DNA of 64,000 nucleotides from Tateyamaria omphalii (lineage in GTDB: Bacteria > Pseudomonadota > Alphaproteobacteria > Rhodobacterales > Rhodobacteraceae): NCBI RefSeq assembly GCF_001969365.1, contig NZ_CP019312.1, forward strand, positions 3,797,637-3,861,636. Reading direction: 5' to 3'. The notes beneath the pieces are model-generated. The model did not search any database, had not been told where the DNA came from, and saw only the letters and a program-made list of their open reading frames with translations. The position numbers were made by a program, and so were the translations under genes. Shown here in pieces: positions 1 to 8,361 of this stretch; the stretch's first letter is position 1, and each line of letters begins with the position of its first letter.

Positions 1-622
1 CGACCCCGACCTTGCCGATCTGGAAGCGCGGGATGCGCAGCACCTGGTCCGGGTCTTCAATCCGTTCCAGATCATAGTCGCTGACCGGACCGACATAGCC
101 CATCACGTGGGCGTAATCCGAACCTAGTGGGTAAACGCGGCTCAAGCCCACTTCGGGCGTCACGCCGGGCAAAGCGGGCGCGTTGACCGACACGCGGCTC
201 AGGTCCTCCCAACTGACCTCGTCTGCGATGGTGATCGGCAGGAACGGGGCCGAGCGCTTCATCTCTGCCATGGCACGCGTGACCTCATCGGGGTCGAGGG
301 TGACAAGCTGGCTCAGCGCCTCGACCGCGGCCTCAACGTCGCCTGCATCCTCGCGCACGATGACGATACGATAGCTGGGCACGTTGCGGGCGAGCGCCAC
401 GCCGTTGCGGTCGAAAATTTCGCCGCGGGCGGGCGGGATCAGGCGGATGTTGATCCGGTTTTCCTCGGCCAGCAGTCGGAACTGGTCGGCCTGATCCACC
501 TGCAGAAACTGCATCCGCGCCCCAAGCGCCCCGATAAAGGCCAGCTGCACACCGCCCAGGATCGCCGCGCGGCGGGTGAGCAGGCGGTGGTTTGCCTCGA
601 TGTCGATGCGGGGCCGCTTCAT
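1..622 (-). CDS. mrdA: Penicillin-binding protein 2, N-terminal part (cut by window edge)
   Basis: The gene starts at 622 on the minus strand and runs off the left edge, so only about 207 N-terminal codons are visible. They begin MKRPRIDIEANHRLLTRRAA, followed by a membrane anchor and the pedestal region with the family motif PPARGEIFDRNG around residues 60-75. PBP2 is the monofunctional transpeptidase of the elongasome that cross-links lateral-wall peptidoglycan; its catalytic domain lies outside the window. It overlaps mreD by the ATGA pattern and follows mreB-C-D, the usual alphaproteobacterial order for this shape operon. Confidence 0.93.
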   Translation of the reverse strand, partial: MKRPRIDIEANHRLLTRRAAILGGVQLAFIGALGARMQFLQVDQADQFRLLAEENRINIRLIPPARGEIFDRNGVALARNVPSYRIVIVREDAGDVEAAVEALSQLVTLDPDEVTRAMAEMKRSAPFLPITIADEVSWEDLSRVSVNAPALPGVTPEVGLSRVYPLGSDYAHVMGYVGPVSDYDLERIEDPDQVLRIPRFQIGKVGV

Positions 623-1161
623 GACCGCACTCCCTTGCCGTCGATGTCGCCCGGTGTCGGCTTGCGCACCCGCATCAGAGCGTGGGTGATGGCCACGACC
701 AGCGGATAAGTCATGGCGGTAACGAGGATCTGGATCACGGCCGGGCCAAGCGGCGGAACATCGACCACCATCACCGCAAGGATGATGCGATAAGCCAGGC
801 CGATCCCGACGATCCACAGCGCCGCCGACATCATCTCGGCCGCGAGGCTGGCGTCGCGCAGGGATCGGGATTGTCCTTTCATTTGCTCGCAGGCGATCAG
901 CGCCAGCAGAGCCCACAGGCCTGGGGGGCGTTGCAGCAGCAGGTCCGCCATCAGGAACAGGGCGGCCAGCAGTGCTGCGGGCACGTAATCGGGGCGGCGC
1001 ACGGACCAGGCGAGCGCGAAAAGCAGCAGAAAGTCTGGCCAGATCAGTCCGCCCGTCGCTGTTTGCAAGGGCAAGAGGTGCAGGAACAGGATCATCAGAA
1101 CCAGCATCGAAAAGGCGATGCGCATGGTCCAGAGCCGGGTCGACGGGGCGATGTCGCTCAT
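619..1161 (-). CDS. mreD: Rod shape-determining protein MreD
   Basis: A 180-residue, very hydrophobic protein with about five predicted membrane segments, the expected size and profile of MreD, the integral membrane partner of MreC in the elongasome. Primary sequence conservation in this family is weak, so the call rests largely on position: its start overlaps the end of mreC by four bases and its stop overlaps the mrdA start by four bases, which implies translational coupling. Confidence 0.88.
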   Translation of the reverse strand: MSDIAPSTRLWTMRIAFSMLVLMILFLHLLPLQTATGGLIWPDFLLLFALAWSVRRPDYVPAALLAALFLMADLLLQRPPGLWALLALIACEQMKGQSRSLRDASLAAEMMSAALWIVGIGLAYRIILAVMVVDVPPLGPAVIQILVTAMTYPLVVAITHALMRVRKPTPGDIDGKGVRS

Positions 1162-2048
1162 TGTGTCGCCTCCGTTTCCAGAAGCGCAGCGCCGCCGGGG
1201 GCCAGGACATTGCTGTCGTCGGTCACGGGTTCGGTGCCGTAGTGGCGCAGGACCCGCAGGAATTCGAGCCGTTCGTAGTCCGCCGCCAGCCGCACCCGCA
1301 GCCGTCCGCCCGGATCGGCGGCGACCTGTCCGATCAGGAGCCCTGCGGGAAACACCCCGCCGTCACCTGAACTGATCACGCGGTCGCCGGGGCGCACGAG
1401 GTCGGGGCTTTCCAGAAAGTCGATGGGTGGGGCGGCAGAGTTGTCGCCTGCCACGATGGCCCGCTGGCCCGAGGGCTGGATGATCGCGGGCACGCGGCTG
1501 GAGGCGTCCGTGACCATGATCACGCGCGCGGTGTTCTGGGCCACGCCAGAGATCCGGCCCACGAGGCCGATGCCGTCCATGGTGGCCCAGCCCTCGACGA
1601 TGCCGTCGCGGGCGCCGACGTTCAGAAGGACCGACTGGCGGAAGGGGGACCCGCTGTCGGCCAGGACCACGCCGGTGATGTAGGTCAGGCGCGGGTCGAG
1701 CCGGACGTTGTTGAGGTCCAGCAGCCGCGCGTTTTCCTGTTCCAGCTGGAGAGCGGCCTCTTTCCAGGCCTGCATCTGGCGCAGCTCGCGCCGGAGTTCT
1801 GTATTCTGCTCGGCGATGCGGCGGTAGCTTTGGAAATCGCGGAAAAGGTTGATGGTGCCCGTTACGGGTGCCATGGCCCAGTCCATGTTCGGGACGATCC
1901 GGTCCGTGACCTGGGCCCGGAACCGTTCGACGCGGGGGCTGTCGATCCGCCAGAGGAGGAAGGTGCCCGCCAGAATGAGGACCAGGACAGCCAGAACCAG
2001 CCGCCGGAGCGGGCCGCCATAATCTACCTGAGCGCGGTCCTTGGCCAA
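1158..2048 (-). CDS. mreC: Rod shape-determining protein MreC
   Basis: A 296-residue bitopic protein. A single membrane anchor (about residues 14-34) is followed by a coiled-coil stretch (about residues 65-100) and the beta-rich periplasmic domain, with family motifs such as the VVLADSGSPFRQSVLLNVG segment and the GLVGRIS segment. MreC links cytoplasmic MreB filaments to periplasmic wall enzymes including PBP2. A gap of about 150 bases separates it from mreB upstream; the gap contains a TTAG-N7-TTAA sequence at 2173-2187. Confidence 0.93.
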   Translation of the reverse strand: MAKDRAQVDYGGPLRRLVLAVLVLILAGTFLLWRIDSPRVERFRAQVTDRIVPNMDWAMAPVTGTINLFRDFQSYRRIAEQNTELRRELRQMQAWKEAALQLEQENARLLDLNNVRLDPRLTYITGVVLADSGSPFRQSVLLNVGARDGIVEGWATMDGIGLVGRISGVAQNTARVIMVTDASSRVPAIIQPSGQRAIVAGDNSAAPPIDFLESPDLVRPGDRVISSGDGGVFPAGLLIGQVAADPGGRLRVRLAADYERLEFLRVLRHYGTEPVTDDSNVLAPGGAALLETEATQ

Positions 2049-2197
2049 GGCGGTGTCACCTCAAATATGGTCCGTTCCGTGGATGGTCCGACATTTGCCC
2101 CGGCAGGGCAAGAGACCTGGTGTCCCATGCTGGGACAAAAAATTTTGCGCGCCGAAACAGACCCTTAGATGGTTAGCAGAGTCTTAACGCCACCGGT

Positions 2198-3388
<1,191 letters not shown>

Positions 3389-3506
3389 TCACGGGGTGCG
3401 TCGCAGTTTTTTGATGTGATGGGCGAATAAAGTCTGCGGGGGCGGTGCTGGTCGAGACATCGGGCGTATGCGCCCGGACAAAACGTGATATCCGGGCGGA
3501 CGGAAC

Positions 3507-4097
3507 ATGATTTTTCGCATGGCTGCAGTTGGACTGGGCCTGGCCCTGGCCGCATCCACGGCGCAGGCCGAGACCTCGACGCTGGATGGCGCGGCGTCGA
3601 ACCTGGCCTTTGGGTCGATCAAGTTCAACGACACGGGCGAAGTGCACAGTTTTAAATCCATCGACGGCACTGTGGCCGAAAATGGGGCTGTGACCCTTGG
3701 CATCGACCTGTCATCGGTGGAGACGCAGATCGACATCCGCAACGAGCGTATGGTCGAGCATGTGTTCAAGAACGCGCCACGTGCGTCGATTTCCGCGCAG
3801 ATCGACATGGCGGCGATGGAGGCCGTGGCCGTGGGCGACAGCACCGTGATGGAGGTTGAGGGCAATCTGGACCTGCTGGGTGTCGATGTGCCGCTTTATG
3901 GCGACATGTTCATCATGCGTCTGGCGCGAGACAAGGTGATGGTCACGACAGACAGCATGATGTTCCTGTCGACGGCGGATGCGGAGATTGATCCGGGTGT
4001 GGACAAGTTGATGGAATTGGCAGACCTGCCCAACATCGTGCGGGCGGTGCCGGTGACGCTGCGCCTGATGTTTGATGCAGATGGTAGAAGCGGCTGA
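3507..4097 (+). CDS. Exported YceI-like lipid-binding family protein
   Basis: A 196-residue protein with a clear Sec signal peptide (about residues 1-21, ending STAQA before E). The mature part has the YceI pattern: an N-terminal strand with S-L-F-x-S-I-K-F, a strand pair around VTLGIDLSSVETQIDIRNERM, and alternating strands to the end. YceI proteins are lipocalin-like beta barrels binding polyisoprenoid or amphiphilic lipids in the periplasm. The fold assignment is by pattern and the ligand is unknown. It converges on leuA across a REP-type palindrome cluster. Confidence 0.7.
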   Translation: MIFRMAAVGLGLALAASTAQAETSTLDGAASNLAFGSIKFNDTGEVHSFKSIDGTVAENGAVTLGIDLSSVETQIDIRNERMVEHVFKNAPRASISAQIDMAAMEAVAVGDSTVMEVEGNLDLLGVDVPLYGDMFIMRLARDKVMVTTDSMMFLSTADAEIDPGVDKLMELADLPNIVRAVPVTLRLMFDADGRSG

Positions 4098-4105
4098 GGT
4101 TCTGA

Positions 4106-4201
4106 GGCGGAGGACACCTCCGCCTTACGATTGGTGCGCAGTGAATGCGCACCCGCCCTGTTCATCCTGTCGGCAATCGTAAGGCGGGCGTGTCGCCCGC
4201 C
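4106..4201. repeat. Inverted pair of REP-type palindromes (BIME-like) between yceI and leuA
   Basis: Three hairpins lie in 96 bases. The first is GGCGGAGG/CCTCCGCC with loop ACA (4106-4124), followed by TTACGATT. The middle one is GGTGCGCA/TGCGCACC (4133-4153). The third is GGCGGGCG/CGCCCGCC with loop TGT (4183-4201), preceded by AATCGTAA. The outer two are the same element in opposite orientation: stem plus TTACGATT tail. A third relative is at 61984-62007, next to a RAYT transposase relic. The cluster may also act as a bidirectional terminator for the convergent genes. Confidence 0.75.
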
Positions 4202-4207
4202 CGACCT

Positions 4208-5779
4208 TCAGCTGACGTCTTTGTAGCTGATCTCGGCCTTGTCGGTGCCTGACTTTTCGCGCCGCACCAGCAGGCGGTTGAGCGCGTGGACATAGGCCTT
4301 GGCGCTGGCCACGACTGTGTCCGTGTCCGCCGACTGGCCGGTGACGATGCGGCCCGCTTCTTCCATACGCACACTGACCGTGGCCTGTGCGTCGGTGCCT
4401 TCGGTCACGGCGTGGACCTGGTAAAGCTGCAGGCGTGCGTCATGCGGAAAGAGCGCCTTGACCGCGTTGAAGGTGGCATCGACCGGGCCGTCGCCCGTCT
4501 GGGTCGTCATGTGCCGTTCGCCGTCGATCGTCATCACCAGGTCGGCCACTTGCGGCCCTTCGGTGCCGCACCGCACGGCCAGTTTTTCGATCTTCAGCCG
4601 CTCGTCTTCGGGATCGGACGAGGTGCGCATGAGCGCGATCAGGTCGTCGTCGAAGATTTCCTTTTTGCGGTCAGCCAGTGCCTTGAACCGGACGAAGACG
4701 TCCTTGAGCTGGTTGTCGCCCACCTCGAACCCCAGCTGTTCGAGCTTGTCGCGCAGCGCCGCGCGGCCCGAATGCTTGCCCATGACGAGGTTTGTCTCTG
4801 ACAGGCCCACGTCTTCGGGGCGCATGATTTCGAAGGTTTCGGCGTTTTTGAGCATTCCGTCTTGGTGTATGCCGGATTCGTGGGCGAAGGCGTTCTTGCC
4901 CACGATGGCCTTGTTGAACTGGACAGGGAAGCCGGAGACAGCCGCCACACGGCGCGAGATGTTCATGATCTTGGTGCTGTCGATGCCCGTCTGGAACGGC
5001 ATGATGTCGTTGCGGACCTTGAGGGCCATGACCACTTCTTCGAGCGCGGTGTTACCCGCCCGTTCGCCGAGACCGTTGATCGTGCATTCGATCTGGCGCG
5101 CGCCTGCTTCGACCGCGGCGAGGCTGTTCGCCGTCGCCATGCCCAGGTCGTTGTGGCAGTGGGTCGCGAAGGTGATCGTGTCGGCGCCGGGGACGTTTTC
5201 GATGAGCTTGGCGATGAGGTCGGCGCTTTCGCGCGGGGCGGTGTAGCCGACCGTGTCGGGGATGTTGATCGTTGTCGCGCCGGATTTGATGGCGATTTCG
5301 ACGACGCGGTAGAGGTAGTCAAGCTCCGTGCGCGTGGCATCCATGGGCGACCATTGAACATTGTCGCAGAGGTTCCTGGCGTGCGTGACCGTCTGTTCGA
5401 TCCGTTCGGCCATTTCGTCCATGGTCAGGTTCGGGATGGCCCGGTGCAGCGGCGAGGTGCCGATGAAGGTGTGGATGCGGGGGCGTTTGGCGCCTTTGAC
5501 CGCCTCCCAGCAGCGGTCGATGTCGCCGATCTGGGCGCGGGCGAGGCCGCAGATGACGGCGTTGTCGGCGTTCTTGGCGATCTCGCTGACCGCGTTGAAG
5601 TCGCCTTCGGAGGCGATGGGAAAGCCTGCCTCGATGATGTCGACGCCCATGTCGTCGAGCAGGCTGGCAATCTCCAGTTTTTCGGCGTGCGTCATGGTGG
5701 CGCCGGGGGATTGTTCGCCGTCGCGCAAGGTCGTGTCGAAGATGACGACGCGATCCTGAGATGTCTTGTCTTGGGTCAT
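4208..5779 (-). CDS. leuA: 2-isopropylmalate synthase
   Basis: A 523-residue enzyme condensing acetyl-CoA with 2-oxoisovalerate, the first committed step of leucine synthesis. The N-terminal TIM barrel has FDTTLRDGEQSPG (about residues 14-26) and the metal-binding HCHNDLG motif near residue 207; the C-terminal third is the leucine-binding regulatory domain. Length fits the bacterial family. The start at 5779 lies 73 bases downstream of a leucine-rich leader peptide and alternative hairpins, indicating control by ribosome stalling on Leu codons. Confidence 0.96.
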   Translation of the reverse strand: MTQDKTSQDRVVIFDTTLRDGEQSPGATMTHAEKLEIASLLDDMGVDIIEAGFPIASEGDFNAVSEIAKNADNAVICGLARAQIGDIDRCWEAVKGAKRPRIHTFIGTSPLHRAIPNLTMDEMAERIEQTVTHARNLCDNVQWSPMDATRTELDYLYRVVEIAIKSGATTINIPDTVGYTAPRESADLIAKLIENVPGADTITFATHCHNDLGMATANSLAAVEAGARQIECTINGLGERAGNTALEEVVMALKVRNDIMPFQTGIDSTKIMNISRRVAAVSGFPVQFNKAIVGKNAFAHESGIHQDGMLKNAETFEIMRPEDVGLSETNLVMGKHSGRAALRDKLEQLGFEVGDNQLKDVFVRFKALADRKKEIFDDDLIALMRTSSDPEDERLKIEKLAVRCGTEGPQVADLVMTIDGERHMTTQTGDGPVDATFNAVKALFPHDARLQLYQVHAVTEGTDAQATVSVRMEEAGRIVTGQSADTDTVVASAKAYVHALNRLLVRREKSGTDKAEISYKDVS

Positions 5780-5809
5780 TTGGTGTCTCTTTTTCTGTCC
5801 TAGGGCCTT

Positions 5810-5859
5810 GGCGCGACAGGCATCCTCTGAGCGGTCGCGCCGACGGGCACGCTCAGAGG
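5810..5859 (-). promoter_or_regulatory. leuA attenuator: two mutually exclusive hairpins
   Basis: In the transcript, arm CCTCTGAGCG pairs perfectly with CGCTCAGAGG (plus-strand positions 5850-5859 and 5824-5833), forming hairpin A around the leader stop codon. Arm GGCGCGAC (5834-5841) pairs perfectly with GTCGCGCC (5810-5817), forming hairpin B nearer leuA. The arms interlock, so A and B cannot both form as simple stems. A ribosome stalled on the Leu run would mask arm 1 and favour B. No U-tract follows B, so whether the output is termination or translation cannot be read from the sequence. Confidence 0.7.
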
Positions 5860-5933
5860 CGGGTTAGGAGCAGGAGACCACGCAGGGCTACGCCGGTGGG
5901 GCGCGCTTCGGGGATATGCGTGGCGTTGGTCAT
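5853..5933 (-). CDS. Leucine-rich leader peptide of leuA
   Basis: A 26-codon reading frame on the minus strand starting with ATG at 5933 and ending TGA at 5853-5855. The peptide begins MTNATHIPEARP and ends LRGLLLLTRL, so six of the last ten residues are leucine, encoded by a mix of CTG, CTC and CTA codons. The stop codon lies inside the first arm of an RNA hairpin. This is the standard layout of an amino acid biosynthesis leader peptide whose translation speed senses charged tRNA-Leu. It is inferred from sequence and too short for ordinary gene callers. Confidence 0.8.
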   Translation of the reverse strand: MTNATHIPEARPTGVALRGLLLLTRL

Positions 5934-5992
5934 GGGGGTAGTTATACGCGCTGCGCTCGAAATGGGAAGTGGGGAATCCGGGCATCGGTGGA

Positions 5993-6015
5993 TTGCATAT
6001 TTGAGGAACAATGAA
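5993..6015 (+). promoter_or_regulatory. Conserved 23-nt motif upstream of SDR gene and leuA leader
   Basis: The motif reads TTGCATATTT, then GA, then GGAACAATGAA. It is 21/23 identical to each of the two copies that form the inverted pair at 34043-34117. It lies 38 bases before the SDR start codon and 60 bases upstream of the leuA leader ATG on the other strand. Its conservation at an unrelated locus suggests a regulator-binding site; no known regulator is assigned. Confidence 0.5.
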
Positions 6016-6052
6016 GGTGGAAGCAACTGCGCCGTGATCTAGGTCAGCGCGG

Positions 6053-6715
6053 ATGGAGAACGTTTTGATTTTAGGCGCGTCGGGCGGGATCGGGTCGGCG
6101 TTGGCGGCTGGGTTCGAGGGGCGTGGGGCTGATGTGCATCGGCTGTCGCGGTCGGTGGACGGGTTTGATGTGACGGATGCGGGGTCGGTGGAGCGGCATC
6201 TGGCGGGGCGTGGGCCTTATGGCTGCGTTGTCGTGGCGACAGGGGCGCTGGAGATTGACGGGGCGGCGCCGGAGAAGACGGTGAAGGGTTTGGATCCGGC
6301 GGCGATGCTGGATCAGTTTGCGTTGAATGCGGTGGGGCCCGCGCTGGTGCTGAGCCATGCGCATCGCTTGCTGGATCGGGAGGCGCCGGGCGTGCTTGCT
6401 GTGTTGTCCGCCCGCGTCGGGTCGATTGGGGATAATCGGATTGGCGGGTGGATTTCGTATCGGGCGGCCAAGGCAGCGGTCAATCAGGTGGTGCGCACGG
6501 CGTCGATTGAACTGGCGCGGACGCATAAACAAGCGGCTGTTGTCGCCTTGCATCCCGGCACTGTCGCGACGGCCTTTACCGAGAAGTATCTGGGGCGGCA
6601 TCCGTCTGTGTCGCCTGCCCAGGCCGCCGATGAGTTGATTGCTGTCATGCAGGGGCTGGAACCGGACCAGACGGGCAAGTTCTTTGATTATTCCGGGGCG
6701 GAGGTGCCGTGGTGA
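6053..6715 (+). CDS. Short-chain dehydrogenase/reductase family protein
   Basis: A 220-residue classical-type SDR. The nucleotide motif VLILGASGGIGSALA is at residues 4-18 and the catalytic YxxxK appears as SYRAAKAAVNQ near residues 140-150, with the upstream catalytic Ser in VLSARVGSI. Short SDRs of this type resemble CsgA/C-factor-like proteins; the substrate is unknown. Its stop overlaps the start of the photolyase gene (possible GTG starts 6709 and 6712), so the two are probably co-translated. Confidence 0.85.
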   Translation: MENVLILGASGGIGSALAAGFEGRGADVHRLSRSVDGFDVTDAGSVERHLAGRGPYGCVVVATGALEIDGAAPEKTVKGLDPAAMLDQFALNAVGPALVLSHAHRLLDREAPGVLAVLSARVGSIGDNRIGGWISYRAAKAAVNQVVRTASIELARTHKQAAVVALHPGTVATAFTEKYLGRHPSVSPAQAADELIAVMQGLEPDQTGKFFDYSGAEVPW

Positions 6716-8238
6716 GCCGGTTGATTTTGGTGTTGGGTGATCAGTTGACCGACGACGTCGCGGCGCTGAAGGCTGCCGACAAGACCAGTGATGTCGTCGT
6801 GATGGCCGAGGTGGCGGAGGAGGGGTCGTATGTGCCCCACCACCCCAAGAAGATCGCGCTGATCCTGGCCGCGATGCGCAAGTTTGCGGCGCGGTTGCGC
6901 AAGGACGGGTGGACCGTCGATTATTCCGAGCTGGATGATACCGAAAACAGTCAGTCGATCTGTGGCGAGTTGTTGCGGCGGGCGGAGCAGCATGGGGCGT
7001 CGGAGGTCATTGCGACGCGGCCCGGGGAGTACCGGCTGATTGCCGCGCTTGAGGACTGCCCGCTGAAGGTGACGCTGCTGGAGGATGACCGGTTTATCGC
7101 CTCGCATAAGGAGTTCGAGGAGTGGGCCGAGGGGCGCAAGGCGCTGCGGATGGAGTATTTCTATCGCGACATGCGCCGCAAGACGGGCCTGATGATGGAG
7201 GGCGACACGCCTGCGGGGGACAAGTGGAATTATGACCACGACAACCGCAAGCCTGCGCCCGATGACGTGGATTTTGGCGGGCCCATGCAGTTTGCGCCGG
7301 ATGAAACGGTCGAGGCGGTGCTGGATCTGGTCGAGCGCCGCTTTGGCAATCACTTTGGCGATCTGCGCCCGTTCTGGTTTGCCACCGATCAGGGGCAGGC
7401 GCGGCGGGCGTTGGCGCATTTTGTGAAGCACGCGCTGCCAAAGTTTGGCGATTTTCAGGATGCGATGCTGGCGGAGAACCGGTTTCTCTATCACGCGGTT
7501 GTGGGGCTTTACATCAATATCGGCCTGCTGGATCCGCTGGAGGTCTGTCAGGCCGTCGAGCAGGCGTGGAAAGACGGCGATGCGCCGATCAATGCCGCCG
7601 AGGGGTTCATTCGCCAGATCATCGGGTGGCGCGAATATGTGCGCGGCATCTATTTCCACGAAGGACCGGACTATCCGCGCCGCAATGGGCTGAACCACCA
7701 GCGCAAGTTGCCGGAGTTCTATTGGGGTGGCGAGACGAACATGCGCTGCATCTCGAAGGCGGTCGAACAGACGGGGGCCGAGGCCTATGCCCACCACATC
7801 CAGCGGCTGATGGTGACGGGGAATTTTGCGCTGCTGGCGGGGCTGGATCCGGCCGAGGTGTCGGAGTGGTATCTGGCCGTCTACGCCGATGCGTTTGAAT
7901 GGGTGGAGGCGCCCAATGTGGTGGGCATGTCGCTGTTTGCTGACGGGGGCGTGATCGCGTCGAAACCCTATGTGTCGTCGGGCGCCTATATCAACCGGAT
8001 GTCGGATTACTGCAAAGGCTGTCACTACAAGGTCAGCGTGAAGACGGGCGAGGGGGCGTGCCCGTTCAACCTGCTGTACTGGCATTTTCTGGATCGGCAT
8101 CGCGACCGGTTTTCCAACAACGCGCGGATGGGGAACATGTACCGGACCTGGGACCGGATGGATGCCGACCGGCGCGAGACGGTGCTGAGGGAGGCCGAGG
8201 CGTTTCTGGAGCGGATGTCGGCGGGCGCGGTTGTTTAG
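6709..8238 (+). CDS. FeS bacterial cryptochrome/photolyase (PhrB-type, (6-4) photolyase family)
   Basis: A 509-residue member of the deoxyribodipyrimidine photolyase-related family (FeS-BCP). The N-terminal segment LILVLGDQLT is typical. Four cysteines at residues 347, 435, 438 and 451 have exactly the spacing of the [4Fe-4S] ligands in Agrobacterium PhrB (350, 438, 441, 454), supporting a light-driven flavoprotein repairing (6-4) photoproducts. The start is GTG (6709 or 6712), overlapping the SDR stop. PhrB relatives carry FAD and a lumazine antenna; those sites were not checked residue by residue. Confidence 0.9.
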   Translation: MVSRLILVLGDQLTDDVAALKAADKTSDVVVMAEVAEEGSYVPHHPKKIALILAAMRKFAARLRKDGWTVDYSELDDTENSQSICGELLRRAEQHGASEVIATRPGEYRLIAALEDCPLKVTLLEDDRFIASHKEFEEWAEGRKALRMEYFYRDMRRKTGLMMEGDTPAGDKWNYDHDNRKPAPDDVDFGGPMQFAPDETVEAVLDLVERRFGNHFGDLRPFWFATDQGQARRALAHFVKHALPKFGDFQDAMLAENRFLYHAVVGLYINIGLLDPLEVCQAVEQAWKDGDAPINAAEGFIRQIIGWREYVRGIYFHEGPDYPRRNGLNHQRKLPEFYWGGETNMRCISKAVEQTGAEAYAHHIQRLMVTGNFALLAGLDPAEVSEWYLAVYADAFEWVEAPNVVGMSLFADGGVIASKPYVSSGAYINRMSDYCKGCHYKVSVKTGEGACPFNLLYWHFLDRHRDRFSNNARMGNMYRTWDRMDADRRETVLREAEAFLERMSAGAVV

Positions 8239-8361
8239 AGTGCGGACGCGGTTATGCTGTCGCAGTGCGCGGAATTGTTGACAGGTCGCCTCCGCCGCCT
8301 GCACATTTGGCGTGAGATTTCATTAAAGATGTAGTGTCACGCAGAGCGGGTTGAGGACGAC

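Noticed and set aside
2173..2187. CtrA-type box TTAG-N7-TTAA between mreB and mreC
   Set aside because: One mismatch to a short consensus that arises easily by chance, and it lies within an operon; not listed as a site.
6688..8304. Long minus-strand reading frame (538 codons) opposite the photolyase gene
   Set aside because: It mirrors a clear enzyme gene, is rich in His, Arg and Gln as expected for the antisense of GC-rich coding DNA, and matches no family.
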